A stretch of DNA of 5,972 nt from Dehalococcoidales bacterium (GTDB lineage Bacteria > Chloroflexota > Dehalococcoidia > Dehalococcoidales > UBA3254). A model generated the notes under the pieces. The model was not told the DNA's origin. It made no database searches and worked only from the letters and a program-made list of their open reading frames with translations. The position numbers and the translations under genes were made by a program. The DNA is taken from assembly GCA_016926695.1 (NCBI GenBank), contig JAFGOB010000146.1:1-5972 (forward strand), written 5' to 3'. Shown piece by piece: positions 1 to 5,972 of this stretch; the stretch's first letter is position 1; each line of letters begins with the position of its first letter.

Positions 1-872
1 CCCACACACCAGTTGGTGCCACTGTTCCATAGCCTGATAGGACAGTCTGCGTTGGTCACCGGTCCTTTACAACCAAGCTCAAATAAGCAATAAGGGTCTG
101 AGTATTTCTTTGCAAATCTTCCGGCATCAAAATGCCCTCGTCTCTGGCAATTGTCGTGGATTAACTTTCCATAGAAAGCAATCGGACGTCCCAAGTCATC
201 GGTTTCAACCGACCCCAAGCCACCAATGAGCACTGACGCCACTGTGCCGATGAACCAATCAGGATGAGGAGGGCAGCCAGGCAAATTAATAACCGGTGTC
301 TTAATCCCTTTCTCCAAGAAAATTGGCTGAACTGCTTTACATCCAGTTGAATTGGGAGCAGCAGCAGGTATACCGCCAAATGCAGAGCAACTTCCTATGG
401 CAATTACTGCCATTGCATCGGAGCCAAGCGTGATAAGATGTTCCAGTATCGGTATGCCGTGGCCATCCCTCTCTCCCATCTCACAGTAAACGCCATCGTC
501 CTTTGTGGGAATTGCACCCTCGACAACCAGGACATAACCCCCCTTATCCTTAGCCAGGTCGTACATCGCTTGCATCGCTAAATCACCAGAAGCAGCCATT
601 ATCGTTGGGTGGAAACGAAGGCTCACGTGCTGTCCTGGCACGACTTGATTGAGAAGTACGTCCTGAATCTTGGGGCTCAGGCTATTGAGAACAGAGACCG
701 AGCATCCTGTGCAACCTGCCCCCTGTAGCCAGATTACGGGTACCTCTGCAACGGAATCAGCCAGCAACTTTTCGAAGTTTGGAAAGCGCATTAGCAACAA
801 CCCGAGTGCTGCTGTAGAACCGGCGGTCAGCTTGAGGAAATCACGTCGCGACAGCTTTTTGGAAAATGGCAT
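1..872 (-). CDS. [NiFe] hydrogenase small subunit, Tat-exported (partial, 3' end beyond base 1)
   Basis: This is the FeS electron-relay subunit of a periplasmic or membrane-facing [NiFe] hydrogenase (families named HydA/HupS/HyaA/HybO); it passes electrons between the Ni-Fe large subunit and an acceptor. Reading the minus strand from ATG at 872-870 gives 290 complete codons with no stop. Residues 8-14 (SRRDFLK) are a twin-arginine motif followed by a hydrophobic stretch (about 15-28). Proximal-cluster ligands are visible as GAGC54TGC57, GSC162 and LPGC200PPHPDW; distal-cluster ligands as H239, C242, C262 and C268 (ELGCKGP); the first medial-cluster ligand is C277. The final Cys pair of the medial cluster lies off the window. 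Complete Tat-type small subunits have roughly 350-380 residues, so about 80% is visible. Gly replaces the two extra cysteines of O2-tolerant enzymes (after C54 and five residues after C162), so this is a standard, probably O2-sensitive type. The large subunit is expected next downstream. Confidence 0.97.
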   Translation of the reverse strand, partial: MPFSKKLSRRDFLKLTAGSTAALGLLLMRFPNFEKLLADSVAEVPVIWLQGAGCTGCSVSVLNSLSPKIQDVLLNQVVPGQHVSLRFHPTIMAASGDLAMQAMYDLAKDKGGYVLVVEGAIPTKDDGVYCEMGERDGHGIPILEHLITLGSDAMAVIAIGSCSAFGGIPAAAPNSTGCKAVQPIFLEKGIKTPVINLPGCPPHPDWFIGTVASVLIGGLGSVETDDLGRPIAFYGKLIHDNCQRRGHFDAGRFAKKYSDPYCLFELGCKGPVTNADCPIRLWNSGTNWCV

Positions 873-880
873 AACGAAAC

Positions 881-887
881 CTCCAAC
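881..887 (-). promoter_or_regulatory. Shine-Dalgarno of the hydrogenase small subunit
   Basis: On the minus strand TTGGAGG is followed seven bases later by the ATG at 872-870. This is a strong ribosome binding site at normal spacing. It supports the chosen start, which also places the twin-arginine motif at residues 8-14 as expected for this family. Confidence 0.8.
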
Positions 888-928
888 TATTATTCAATAA
901 ATAGATGCTGTTAGCCGAACAAGCACTT

Positions 929-955
929 AGAACACCATCTTTGATTCTGTGTTCT
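929..955. repeat. Inverted repeat AGAACAC-N13-GTGTTCT, candidate operator
   Basis: Two perfect 7-base inverted arms (929-935 and 949-955) are separated by 13 bases. The repeat lies 57-83 bases upstream of the hydrogenase start codon. The size and spacing suit a dimeric regulator site, but it could also be a weak hairpin in the leader RNA, or chance. No regulator is encoded in the window. Confidence 0.35.
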
Positions 956-1111
956 TGGGGGTGCCGATGCCGGGGATACGACCTTTTGTGGAGCTAAGTC
1001 GGCGAAAATAGCCCTTTCTAAGGTACCTACATCGACAACCCCGAGACTACAGAACCAACTCTTAGCTTCTTTTTTTCCTTACTCCATTCTTACCTTTCAT
1101 ACTTAGGCGTT

Positions 1112-1147
1112 AAGAAAAAAATAAGAGCGCCGAAAAGGAGGCGCTCT
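1112..1147 (-). terminator. Intrinsic (Rho-independent) terminator, minus strand
   Basis: A perfect 8-bp GC-rich stem (AGAGCGCC at 1147-1140 pairing with GGCGCTCT at 1131-1124, minus-strand reading) encloses an 8-base loop. On the minus strand it is followed by TTATTTTTTTCTT. The plus-strand side has no T-run, so the direction is clear. No protein gene ends here. It therefore ends either a small RNA started at about 1317 or a leader transcript of the hydrogenase. Confidence 0.85.
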
Positions 1148-1317
1148 CATAAATTAAACGTCTTTCACTCTCCTTTCCAAATATGGGAGGCGTCATCGTT
1201 TCCAATGACACCCTCGGGTTGTAAAACCACCGTCTGTTAACCATGCATTGATGTTTAGATTAGACAGATCGGAGAGTATTCAGTTGTTAAAGCTGCAAAA
1301 TGGGATTAGATACTTGG
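1112..1317 (-). ncRNA. Candidate structured small RNA or attenuator leader (about 205 nt), class unknown
   Basis: The unit is bounded by a near-consensus promoter and an intrinsic terminator and has no credible ORF. Reading the minus strand, I paired by eye: an outer helix ACTCTCC (1277-1271) with GGAGAGT (1173-1167); inside it TCTGT(C)TAA (1268-1260) with TTAACAGA (1240-1233); a 4-bp hairpin GGTT-TTAC-AACC (1228-1217); and a 10-bp helix GGTGTCATTG / CGATGACGCC capped by a GAAA tetraloop (1212-1189, two G-U pairs). This makes a three-hairpin junction closed by the outer helix, followed by the terminator. I compared it from memory with cobalamin, TPP, c-di-GMP-I, Moco, SAM, T-box and FMN elements and found no match. 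It points toward the hydrogenase, 240 bases upstream. It may be a trans-acting sRNA, a riboswitch or an attenuator; the fold was not computed. Confidence 0.55.
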
Positions 1318-1323
1318 CTTAAT

Positions 1324-1352
1324 ATAATATACATATTACAGAATGATGTCAA
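1324..1352 (-). promoter_or_regulatory. Sigma70-type promoter TTGACA-17-TATTAT
   Basis: On the minus strand TTGACA (1352-1347) is separated by exactly 17 bases from TATTAT (1329-1324). The -35 element matches the consensus 6/6 and the -10 element 5/6. The expected start site is near 1317. It is the best promoter in the window, yet the first possible protein gene downstream is 445 bases away; in between lies the structured unit ending at the terminator at 1112-1147. Confidence 0.7.
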
Positions 1353-2007
1353 CACCACCCTATATACGTTCCCAAAATTTAAAATTAGAAGTTATACAGA
1401 AGCAAAAGCGGCTTGAGTTACTGCAGAATTGGTTTGACCCTGATAATAGCATGCCAAATTGACTAACGAAAAAGGTAAACTACAAATACTAGAAGTGGAT
1501 AGTATTTAATTTGTGGTGATGACACTACCTAAATGGTGAGCCTAAGTGTACAATAGACAGAACTTTTAGTCTAGCCTTCACCCTCTCCAAATAACCGGCA
1601 GGATCACACTTAACAGGCTTTCGTTCAATATAATGTAACTTAACAAGTAGTATAGATTGTTGGAGGCAAGTCACCTGAGAAATCAGGTTGTCGTTCTTAT
1701 ATACAGCATTATTAAAATGCACAGCAAACTCGAGGGTATGTTAATCCTATCCAGTCTTAACAGCCGTTCTAAGAGGCGGGACGCTGCAATAAAGACAACA
1801 ATTAGGATCACCGGGAGACTCTTCGGGATACTCTTAATAAAGGGGTAATATAGCTGTCTAGATTCTTGTAGCCAAAAAGGCTTCATAAATGAGGATGGAG
1901 TGAAGCCTTACCCACAAGAGCAGGCCTCATCCCATTCAGTAAGCGGTTAGCTTTTTGTTCCCGCCAGAATTTCGATTTCCGTTAGAAAAAGCCAGAAACT
2001 GGGAGGA
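1353..2007. other. Long AT-rich stretch without a supported gene
   Basis: About 650 bases between the minus-strand promoter and the promoter region of the secreted-protein gene. Only short open frames (about 63-67 codons) occur, overlapping each other on both strands between 1525 and 1886. They lack Shine-Dalgarno sequences, some use GTG starts, and none resembles a protein I know. A small hairpin, ACCTGA-GAAA-TCAGGT, lies at 1673-1688 and a terminator-like hairpin at 1874-1909. The stretch may be decayed coding sequence or long regulatory DNA; I see no transposon ends or direct repeats. Confidence 0.55.
1874..1909 (-). terminator. Terminator-like hairpin, minus strand
   Basis: A perfect 9-bp inverted repeat, AAGGCTTCA / TGAAGCCTT (minus-strand arms 1909-1901 and 1885-1877), has a 15-base loop. 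On the minus strand it is followed by a short T-run (five T's including the last two stem bases). The large loop and short U-tract make it weaker than the terminator at 1112-1147. No minus-strand gene clearly ends here. Confidence 0.35.
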
Positions 2008-2036
2008 TTGAAGAAGAGATGAGAACGGTGTAGAAT
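2008..2036 (+). promoter_or_regulatory. Candidate sigma70-type promoter for the secreted-protein gene
   Basis: TTGAAG (2008-2013) and TAGAAT (2031-2036) are 17 bases apart, matching the consensus 4/6 and 5/6. The start site would be near 2043, giving an untranslated leader of about 80 bases before the ATG at 2124. The 12-bp palindrome at 2055-2066 would lie just inside the transcript. Confidence 0.4.
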
Positions 2037-2054
2037 ACTCAACATTATACGAGT

Positions 2055-2066
2055 TTCTAATTAGAA
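2055..2066. repeat. Perfect 12-bp palindrome TTCTAATTAGAA, candidate operator
   Basis: The sequence is identical to its own reverse complement. It sits about 12-23 bases downstream of the predicted plus-strand start site and covers the -10 (TCTAAT) of a possible minus-strand promoter (2060-2088). Its position would allow one dimeric repressor to block both. AT-rich palindromes of this size can arise by chance in such DNA. Confidence 0.35.
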
Positions 2067-2123
2067 TCAGAGCATCGCCGAAAATCAAGTTACCATGATT
2101 AAGACCGGGTATATGAATTGAAA

Positions 2124-5100
2124 ATGAGTAAGCTTATTTTGCTGGTTCTGCTTCCATTTCTTATTCTGACTCTAGTTCTACCTGCACTTGTTGCTGCGCA
2201 GTATGGTGGCAAGGAGGAGGTAATCGAACAGGTCTTGGAGGTTACAACAGAACAGCTATCAGGTTATCGCGAAATAGGCGATCAACCTGACGGATCATAT
2301 ATTCAACGCTATTGCTCCTGCGATACGGAATGCTGTCAGGGGGAAGTGCAATATTTTAAAGATGACTCTTTTTGGGAGTACAAACTGGAGATATGTCGAT
2401 GGGATACAGAGAGCAAAGCAACAGCTTACCTGGTAACCCAATTAGAGTCATACCTGAGCTCTACAACTTTTCATGAATACCCTGCGGGGATATGGACAAC
2501 GTCGGAACAGGGGCAACCATCTGTTCTTATGTGGCAGTCTGACAAGTTTGTATTTTATATTGACGCCACTAACAAACCTGTAAAAGCTGCTGCCGAAATA
2601 TTATATGCCAATGCGGTTAATTACGGGCTTATTACCAGTGCTCAAGAAACTGTTGCCCAAGACTCCGATGGAGATGGTGTTCCGGATGATATAGACCAGT
2701 GTTCAGGTACACCACCCGGCACACCTGTGGATGCTACGGGATGTCCCCTAGCCACAGGGATAGGCATAGCGGTCTCATTGGATGGGCAGGACTATGGCCC
2801 GGGAGAAGTAATAAAAGTCAAAGTTGATGCATGTGATGGTGCAACGGGAGACCCTATACAAGGGGCTAGTGTGCAACTTGAGGTTAAAGGGCCTCAAGGA
2901 GTTATACAACCGGGGATCGCTACGCCCTTTGGGCCATCGACGGATGCGCTGGGAGACTATAAAGCGGATGTTTTTCTACCCGATGGCATTGCCGAGGGTA
3001 CGTATACACTACGGGCGATAGTGTCTGCTGCTGGATATCCGCAAGCTATCAGGTCAGTGCAATTCAACGTGGGGCTTTTAGGTTTGCAGGTAGTAGTTTC
3101 CACTGCCAGTGGCAAAACACAGTTTGAGCCCGGAGACACCACATATTTTACCGTGACGGTCTTTGAAGCGAAACCAAGCGGTAATGCTGTTGATGACGCC
3201 GTGCTTTCGATCAATGCCCCTGGTGCTCCGTCGTCAATGACGACCAATCCTAACGGTGAATACAGCTGGAGCCACACATGGACTGAACAGGAGCGCGGGA
3301 CCTGGCAAGTAGATGTCAAAGCATCCAAGCCGGGGTATAGCGATGGCCAGGACACGATATCCATCGTTATAGGGGGTCTACAAATTGTCGTTACTACAGA
3401 TAAAGCTAACTACATACTTGGCGACGAGATATATATAACCTGTCAGGTGAACTCACCCGAGGCAGATGAGCGGGATACTGATGTGGAAATCCTCATATAC
3501 GATAGCGACTCGACCTTACTTGACAGGTACCAGGCTCCCGAGAACAAGGAAGGTATATATCAGCATTCATATCCAATTAGAGGTGAAGTCTGTGCAACTC
3601 AATGGACAATAGTAGCCATGGCTAGAAAGATAGGTTATGGCGCGCTAGAAGCTAAAACGCTCGTCAGCATAAACGATTCCATCGACTTGAAGGCTACTAT
3701 GAAGGTAAAGCAGAACTTGACACCGCCTATGATGAGTACGCTTGTTCCTCATTTAGGTAAAGCTGACGTTAGAATAGAGCTGAAAATCAGTGGCGAGAAT
3801 AAGAAATACGAGGTTGATTTAAGCAATATCCCCGTGCGTTTCTGGATAGACAGCCCCTCAAAGCTAAGCCCAGAGCAAACTCTCACCGCCAAGGGTGGCC
3901 ACGCGAAGGCAACTGTCGACTTTCATCCGGACGAAGACGGCAAGATTTTCGCCTACGCAGAGTACCCTGCCAGGCTGAATGTGAGCCCTGACCAGACGAC
4001 GGCGCCCTCTGATGAACTGGCAACGGAGAAAGTGCTGCTGCGGTCGATTTGCGACCAATACAACACAGGGATGTACGAGAATAAACCTGTAAGCGACATT
4101 GCGCTGTCCACAGAAGAATTAAAGAGCCAGTTTGCACAGGCAGTCGAGGAATACGGGGAAAATCGTGTGAGCGCCTCTCACCACTTAGAGCCCACCCTAT
4201 TGTCGTTCCTAGCGAATCCGGGTACAGAGTGTTCGGTAACTTATTATACCGGCAAAGAAACAGCACTTAGGGACTATGTAGAGGCTGCTGACTCAGGCAA
4301 AGGGAAGATTACGCCCGGGGATCTTTTCAAACGCTCGCTCCAACTAAATGACGGGGACATGACCGATGCCCTCCTGACCTGTCACAATTTACTAAGGGCG
4401 GCTGCACGCGGTGGGGAAGACCTCCCGCTGACGCCCGATGAGCAGCAGATACTAGATAAAGGATACGATAAATTCGACAGAGACCAATTTGATAAGTGGC
4501 AAACAGTACGGAGTAAAACCGGACGATATGCAGATGAAGAAACATTCAGCAAGCTGGCGCCTTTACGGTCCAACGATAATGAGGGTGCCTGGTATCACCT
4601 GTTTGGAACCGCCACCCTGGCGCTGAACTCCCAGTCGTCTTATATCAAGTGGGATAGTCTGGAAATGCTGCCTAATATTCCCATCCACCAGATAAAAAAT
4701 AGAGGGATAGTGGAGATAGAGGAAGGCATGGTCTCCGGTGACAAGTGGGCTGATCCACCTGAGTACTGCATTGACAACTTCGGGCTGGAGATCGGTGATC
4801 TGCTTAGGCAAAAGTCGAGGCAAGCCAGCGAGTCTAGAGTTGAGGAACGGATACGCCTCAGCGTCCCTCTTGATCAATGGAAACTCGAAGGGCGGAACAC
4901 AATGGCCATCAGGATGGCTTGCCCAACCTCCATCACAGTCACGAACGTGGATACAGGCGAGTACTTTGAGCTACAGCAGGGAAAAACTCCAGACGGCTCC
5001 CTTCCTTGCCGATTCATACTGGTACCGGAGGATGACACGTTCGGTCTTCTACTAATAGTCGAAAGCGGGGATTATGATATAGATATGGAAGCCGCTGAAG

Positions 5101-5777
5101 ATGGTACTACCTCTGTCTATGTTTATGATTTCGCCAGTCGAACCGGGGCAGACTATGCAGATTTTACAGTCCAGAGCGGTGATACTATCGGCCTTCCAAT
5201 CCATTCCGGTAATGTTGGAGAACCGATGACCAAATCAGACCACTCACAGATTTATCCTGTAATAGACCAGCTATCGGAGCAGGAGGAGAAGGAGATTCGT
5301 CAGCAGGTGGAGGAGAAATATGCCGCAAATGCTGAAAACCAGCCCCCCGTGGCTTCATTTTTCACACTGCCCGAGACGCCGGTAACAGGCGACTACATCG
5401 CACTAGTTAGCACTTCCTCCGATCCAGACGGCGAGAGGTTGATACATTCGTGGTATTTGGACAGGCAATACATTCTTCAGGCTGCGGATAGCATGAATTG
5501 GGGGATTGAAAACCTGCCGCCCGGACAGCATACCATAAAATTGGTAGTTGAAGACTTCGACGGTGCGAGCGACGAGTGCGCAGTGCTGATTAGTCTGGCC
5601 AAAGCAGGCGGCCTGCTTGGTAAACTAAAAGGGCTGATAGATTCCCCAGCGAAGGCTATTCAGGGTATAGACCTCAAACTTCCTGTGGTGAACATCATCA
5701 TCGGGAAGGATAAGATCACGATAACCATCGAGGGCGATGAGGACGCTGTAACCCGGATAGAGATAGAGTTCCCGTAG
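2124..5777 (+). CDS. Large secreted multidomain protein (TSP3, Ig-like repeats, PKD), function unknown
   Basis: 1217 residues from ATG 2124 to TAG 5775-5777. A TTG two codons upstream (2118) is also possible; no clear Shine-Dalgarno decides, and ATG is preferred as the commoner start. Residues 1-25 are a signal peptide (basic start, long Leu-rich core, VAA then Q26). Residues 26-175 form an unrecognised mixed domain with cysteines C64, C66, C70, C71 and C91. Residues 180-208 are a thrombospondin type-3 repeat (DSDGDGVPDDIDQC...GC), a calcium-binding linker. Three beta-sandwich repeats of about 100 residues follow (211-316, 320-416, 419-516), like bacterial Ig/macroglobulin MG2 modules (PGE, TD..G.Y, GTYTLRA). 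Another beta region runs to about 640; an unrecognised helical region spans 640-850; a beta region lies near 930-1027; a charged helix at 1051-1072. Residues 1073-1158 are a PKD domain (NQPPVASF, SSDPDG, VEDFDGAS). The 59-residue tail has no LPXTG motif or membrane segment, so the protein is probably exported and released or bound to the surface by an unknown route. No catalytic motif was recognised. Confidence 0.9.
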   Translation: MSKLILLVLLPFLILTLVLPALVAAQYGGKEEVIEQVLEVTTEQLSGYREIGDQPDGSYIQRYCSCDTECCQGEVQYFKDDSFWEYKLEICRWDTESKATAYLVTQLESYLSSTTFHEYPAGIWTTSEQGQPSVLMWQSDKFVFYIDATNKPVKAAAEILYANAVNYGLITSAQETVAQDSDGDGVPDDIDQCSGTPPGTPVDATGCPLATGIGIAVSLDGQDYGPGEVIKVKVDACDGATGDPIQGASVQLEVKGPQGVIQPGIATPFGPSTDALGDYKADVFLPDGIAEGTYTLRAIVSAAGYPQAIRSVQFNVGLLGLQVVVSTASGKTQFEPGDTTYFTVTVFEAKPSGNAVDDAVLSINAPGAPSSMTTNPNGEYSWSHTWTEQERGTWQVDVKASKPGYSDGQDTISIVIGGLQIVVTTDKANYILGDEIYITCQVNSPEADERDTDVEILIYDSDSTLLDRYQAPENKEGIYQHSYPIRGEVCATQWTIVAMARKIGYGALEAKTLVSINDSIDLKATMKVKQNLTPPMMSTLVPHLGKADVRIELKISGENKKYEVDLSNIPVRFWIDSPSKLSPEQTLTAKGGHAKATVDFHPDEDGKIFAYAEYPARLNVSPDQTTAPSDELATEKVLLRSICDQYNTGMYENKPVSDIALSTEELKSQFAQAVEEYGENRVSASHHLEPTLLSFLANPGTECSVTYYTGKETALRDYVEAADSGKGKITPGDLFKRSLQLNDGDMTDALLTCHNLLRAAARGGEDLPLTPDEQQILDKGYDKFDRDQFDKWQTVRSKTGRYADEETFSKLAPLRSNDNEGAWYHLFGTATLALNSQSSYIKWDSLEMLPNIPIHQIKNRGIVEIEEGMVSGDKWADPPEYCIDNFGLEIGDLLRQKSRQASESRVEERIRLSVPLDQWKLEGRNTMAIRMACPTSITVTNVDTGEYFELQQGKTPDGSLPCRFILVPEDDTFGLLLIVESGDYDIDMEAAEDGTTSVYVYDFASRTGADYADFTVQSGDTIGLPIHSGNVGEPMTKSDHSQIYPVIDQLSEQEEKEIRQQVEEKYAANAENQPPVASFFTLPETPVTGDYIALVSTSSDPDGERLIHSWYLDRQYILQAADSMNWGIENLPPGQHTIKLVVEDFDGASDECAVLISLAKAGGLLGKLKGLIDSPAKAIQGIDLKLPVVNIIIGKDKITITIEGDEDAVTRIEIEFP

Positions 5778-5885
5778 TGCTGTATCGCCGGGGTATACTA
5801 CGGAGGCCAAACGGCTTAGTGACTCAATGCCCTCAGTAACTTCTTTAGGATGCTGTTCTGGGACAGACCACGGCGGTTAGGGAAC

Positions 5886-5961
5886 TGGTGGAGCTGATGG
5901 GATTCGAACCCACTACCTTCTGACTGCCAGTCAGACGCTCTCCCGATTGAGCTACAGCCCC
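5886..5961 (-). tRNA. tRNA-Ala (anticodon GGC), with encoded CCA
   Basis: The minus strand gives a full 73-base cloverleaf (5961-5889) plus an encoded CCA (5888-5886). The acceptor stem GGGGCTG/CAGCTCC contains the G3-U70 wobble pair that identifies alanine tRNAs. The anticodon stem TCTGA/TCAGA holds the loop CTGGCAG, with anticodon GGC reading GCC (and GCU by wobble). The T-loop is TTCGAAT and the discriminator base is A. The gene converges on the secreted-protein gene, 108 bases away. That short gap has only a 5-bp hairpin (AGGCC-AAAC-GGCTT) without a T-run, so no terminator is visible for either. Its promoter lies beyond the right edge. Confidence 0.98.
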
Positions 5962-5972
5962 ACGTCAAAAAG

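Larger units (their letters stand above)
873..1111. other. Non-coding leader between the hydrogenase start and the upstream terminator
   Basis: About 240 bases without a plausible gene. On the minus strand this is the DNA immediately upstream of the hydrogenase. It contains the Shine-Dalgarno and one inverted repeat (929-955). I could not find a convincing sigma70 promoter here; the nearest candidate, TTGTTC-17-TATTGA on the minus strand, is weak. Either the hydrogenase is transcribed from a non-standard promoter, or its transcript starts further up at 1324-1352 and reads through the terminator. Confidence 0.6.

Noticed and set aside
670..900. Plus-strand open frame of 76 codons
   Set aside because: It lies antisense within the hydrogenase small subunit, whose conserved motifs fix the minus strand as coding.
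921..937. Sigma54-like GG-N10-GC pattern on the minus strand upstream of the hydrogenase
   Set aside because: The spacing is right, but the conserved CAC after TGG is missing and the -12 box matches only partly; this short pattern is frequent by chance.
1103..1150. Minus-strand 15-codon frame starting just before the terminator hairpin (MRAPPFRRSYFFLNA), a possible leader peptide
   Set aside because: The only Shine-Dalgarno-like sequence ends 19 bases before its ATG, too far, and the frame simply reads through the hairpin and T-run.
1323..1328. Perfect TATAAT on the plus strand
   Set aside because: No acceptable -35 element at 16-18 bases and no plus-strand gene follows; it is the by-product of the AT-rich minus-strand -10 region.
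1525..1886. Overlapping short frames on both strands (63-67 codons), including a hydrophobic one starting at 1886 on the minus strand
   Set aside because: No Shine-Dalgarno, poor starts, mutual overlap and no recognisable family. Joining the two minus-strand frames by a frameshift gave no recognisable protein.
2957..5055. Several open frames of 64-135 codons on both strands inside the large plus-strand gene
   Set aside because: They are shadows of a continuous 1217-codon gene with clear signal peptide, TSP3 and PKD motifs.
5778..5885. Possible terminator between the large gene and the tRNA
   Set aside because: Only a 5-bp hairpin with one wobble pair is present and no T-run follows on either strand.
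5886..5961. tRNA 3' end as an integration (att) site of a mobile element
   Set aside because: No second copy of the tRNA 3' end is found in the window (best match 8 bases near 1299), and there is no integrase gene.

Overview
The window is bacterial DNA holding the 5' part of one protein gene, one complete large protein gene, one tRNA gene and about 1.25 kb of non-coding DNA. The protein gene at the left edge is on the minus strand. It encodes the small (electron-transfer) subunit of a Tat-exported [NiFe] hydrogenase and runs off base 1, so the enzyme's large subunit is not visible. This points to an anaerobic or H2-metabolising bacterium. The mix of a Tat hydrogenase, a huge secreted protein with Ig-like/TSP3/PKD modules, and moderate GC would fit an environmental anaerobe such as a Dehalococcoidia/Chloroflexota or deltaproteobacterial-type lineage. 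That assignment is a guess; no marker gene settles it.

Layout: bases 1-872 (minus) carry the hydrogenase small subunit, with a good Shine-Dalgarno. Bases 873-2123 hold no convincing protein gene. Inside this stretch, on the minus strand, lies a near-consensus sigma70-type promoter (TTGACA-17-TATTAT, 1324-1352). It is followed by about 205 nt of highly pairable sequence and then an intrinsic terminator (1112-1147). This looks like an independent small RNA or a structured attenuator leader pointing at the hydrogenase, and it is the most interesting item in the window. The rest of the stretch is AT-rich, with a second weaker terminator-like hairpin (1874-1909), a perfect 12-bp palindrome (2055-2066) and candidate promoters around it.

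Bases 2124-5777 (plus) encode a 1217-residue secreted protein. It has a signal peptide, a Cys-rich N-terminal domain, a calcium-binding thrombospondin type-3 repeat, several beta-sandwich repeats, an unrecognised helical middle, a PKD domain and a short C-terminal tail. Its function is unknown. Bases 5886-5961 (minus) are a complete tRNA-Ala(GGC) with encoded CCA.

The hydrogenase and the secreted protein are divergently transcribed from the long intergenic region. Nothing shows that they work together. I see no CRISPR array, insertion sequence or defence system.
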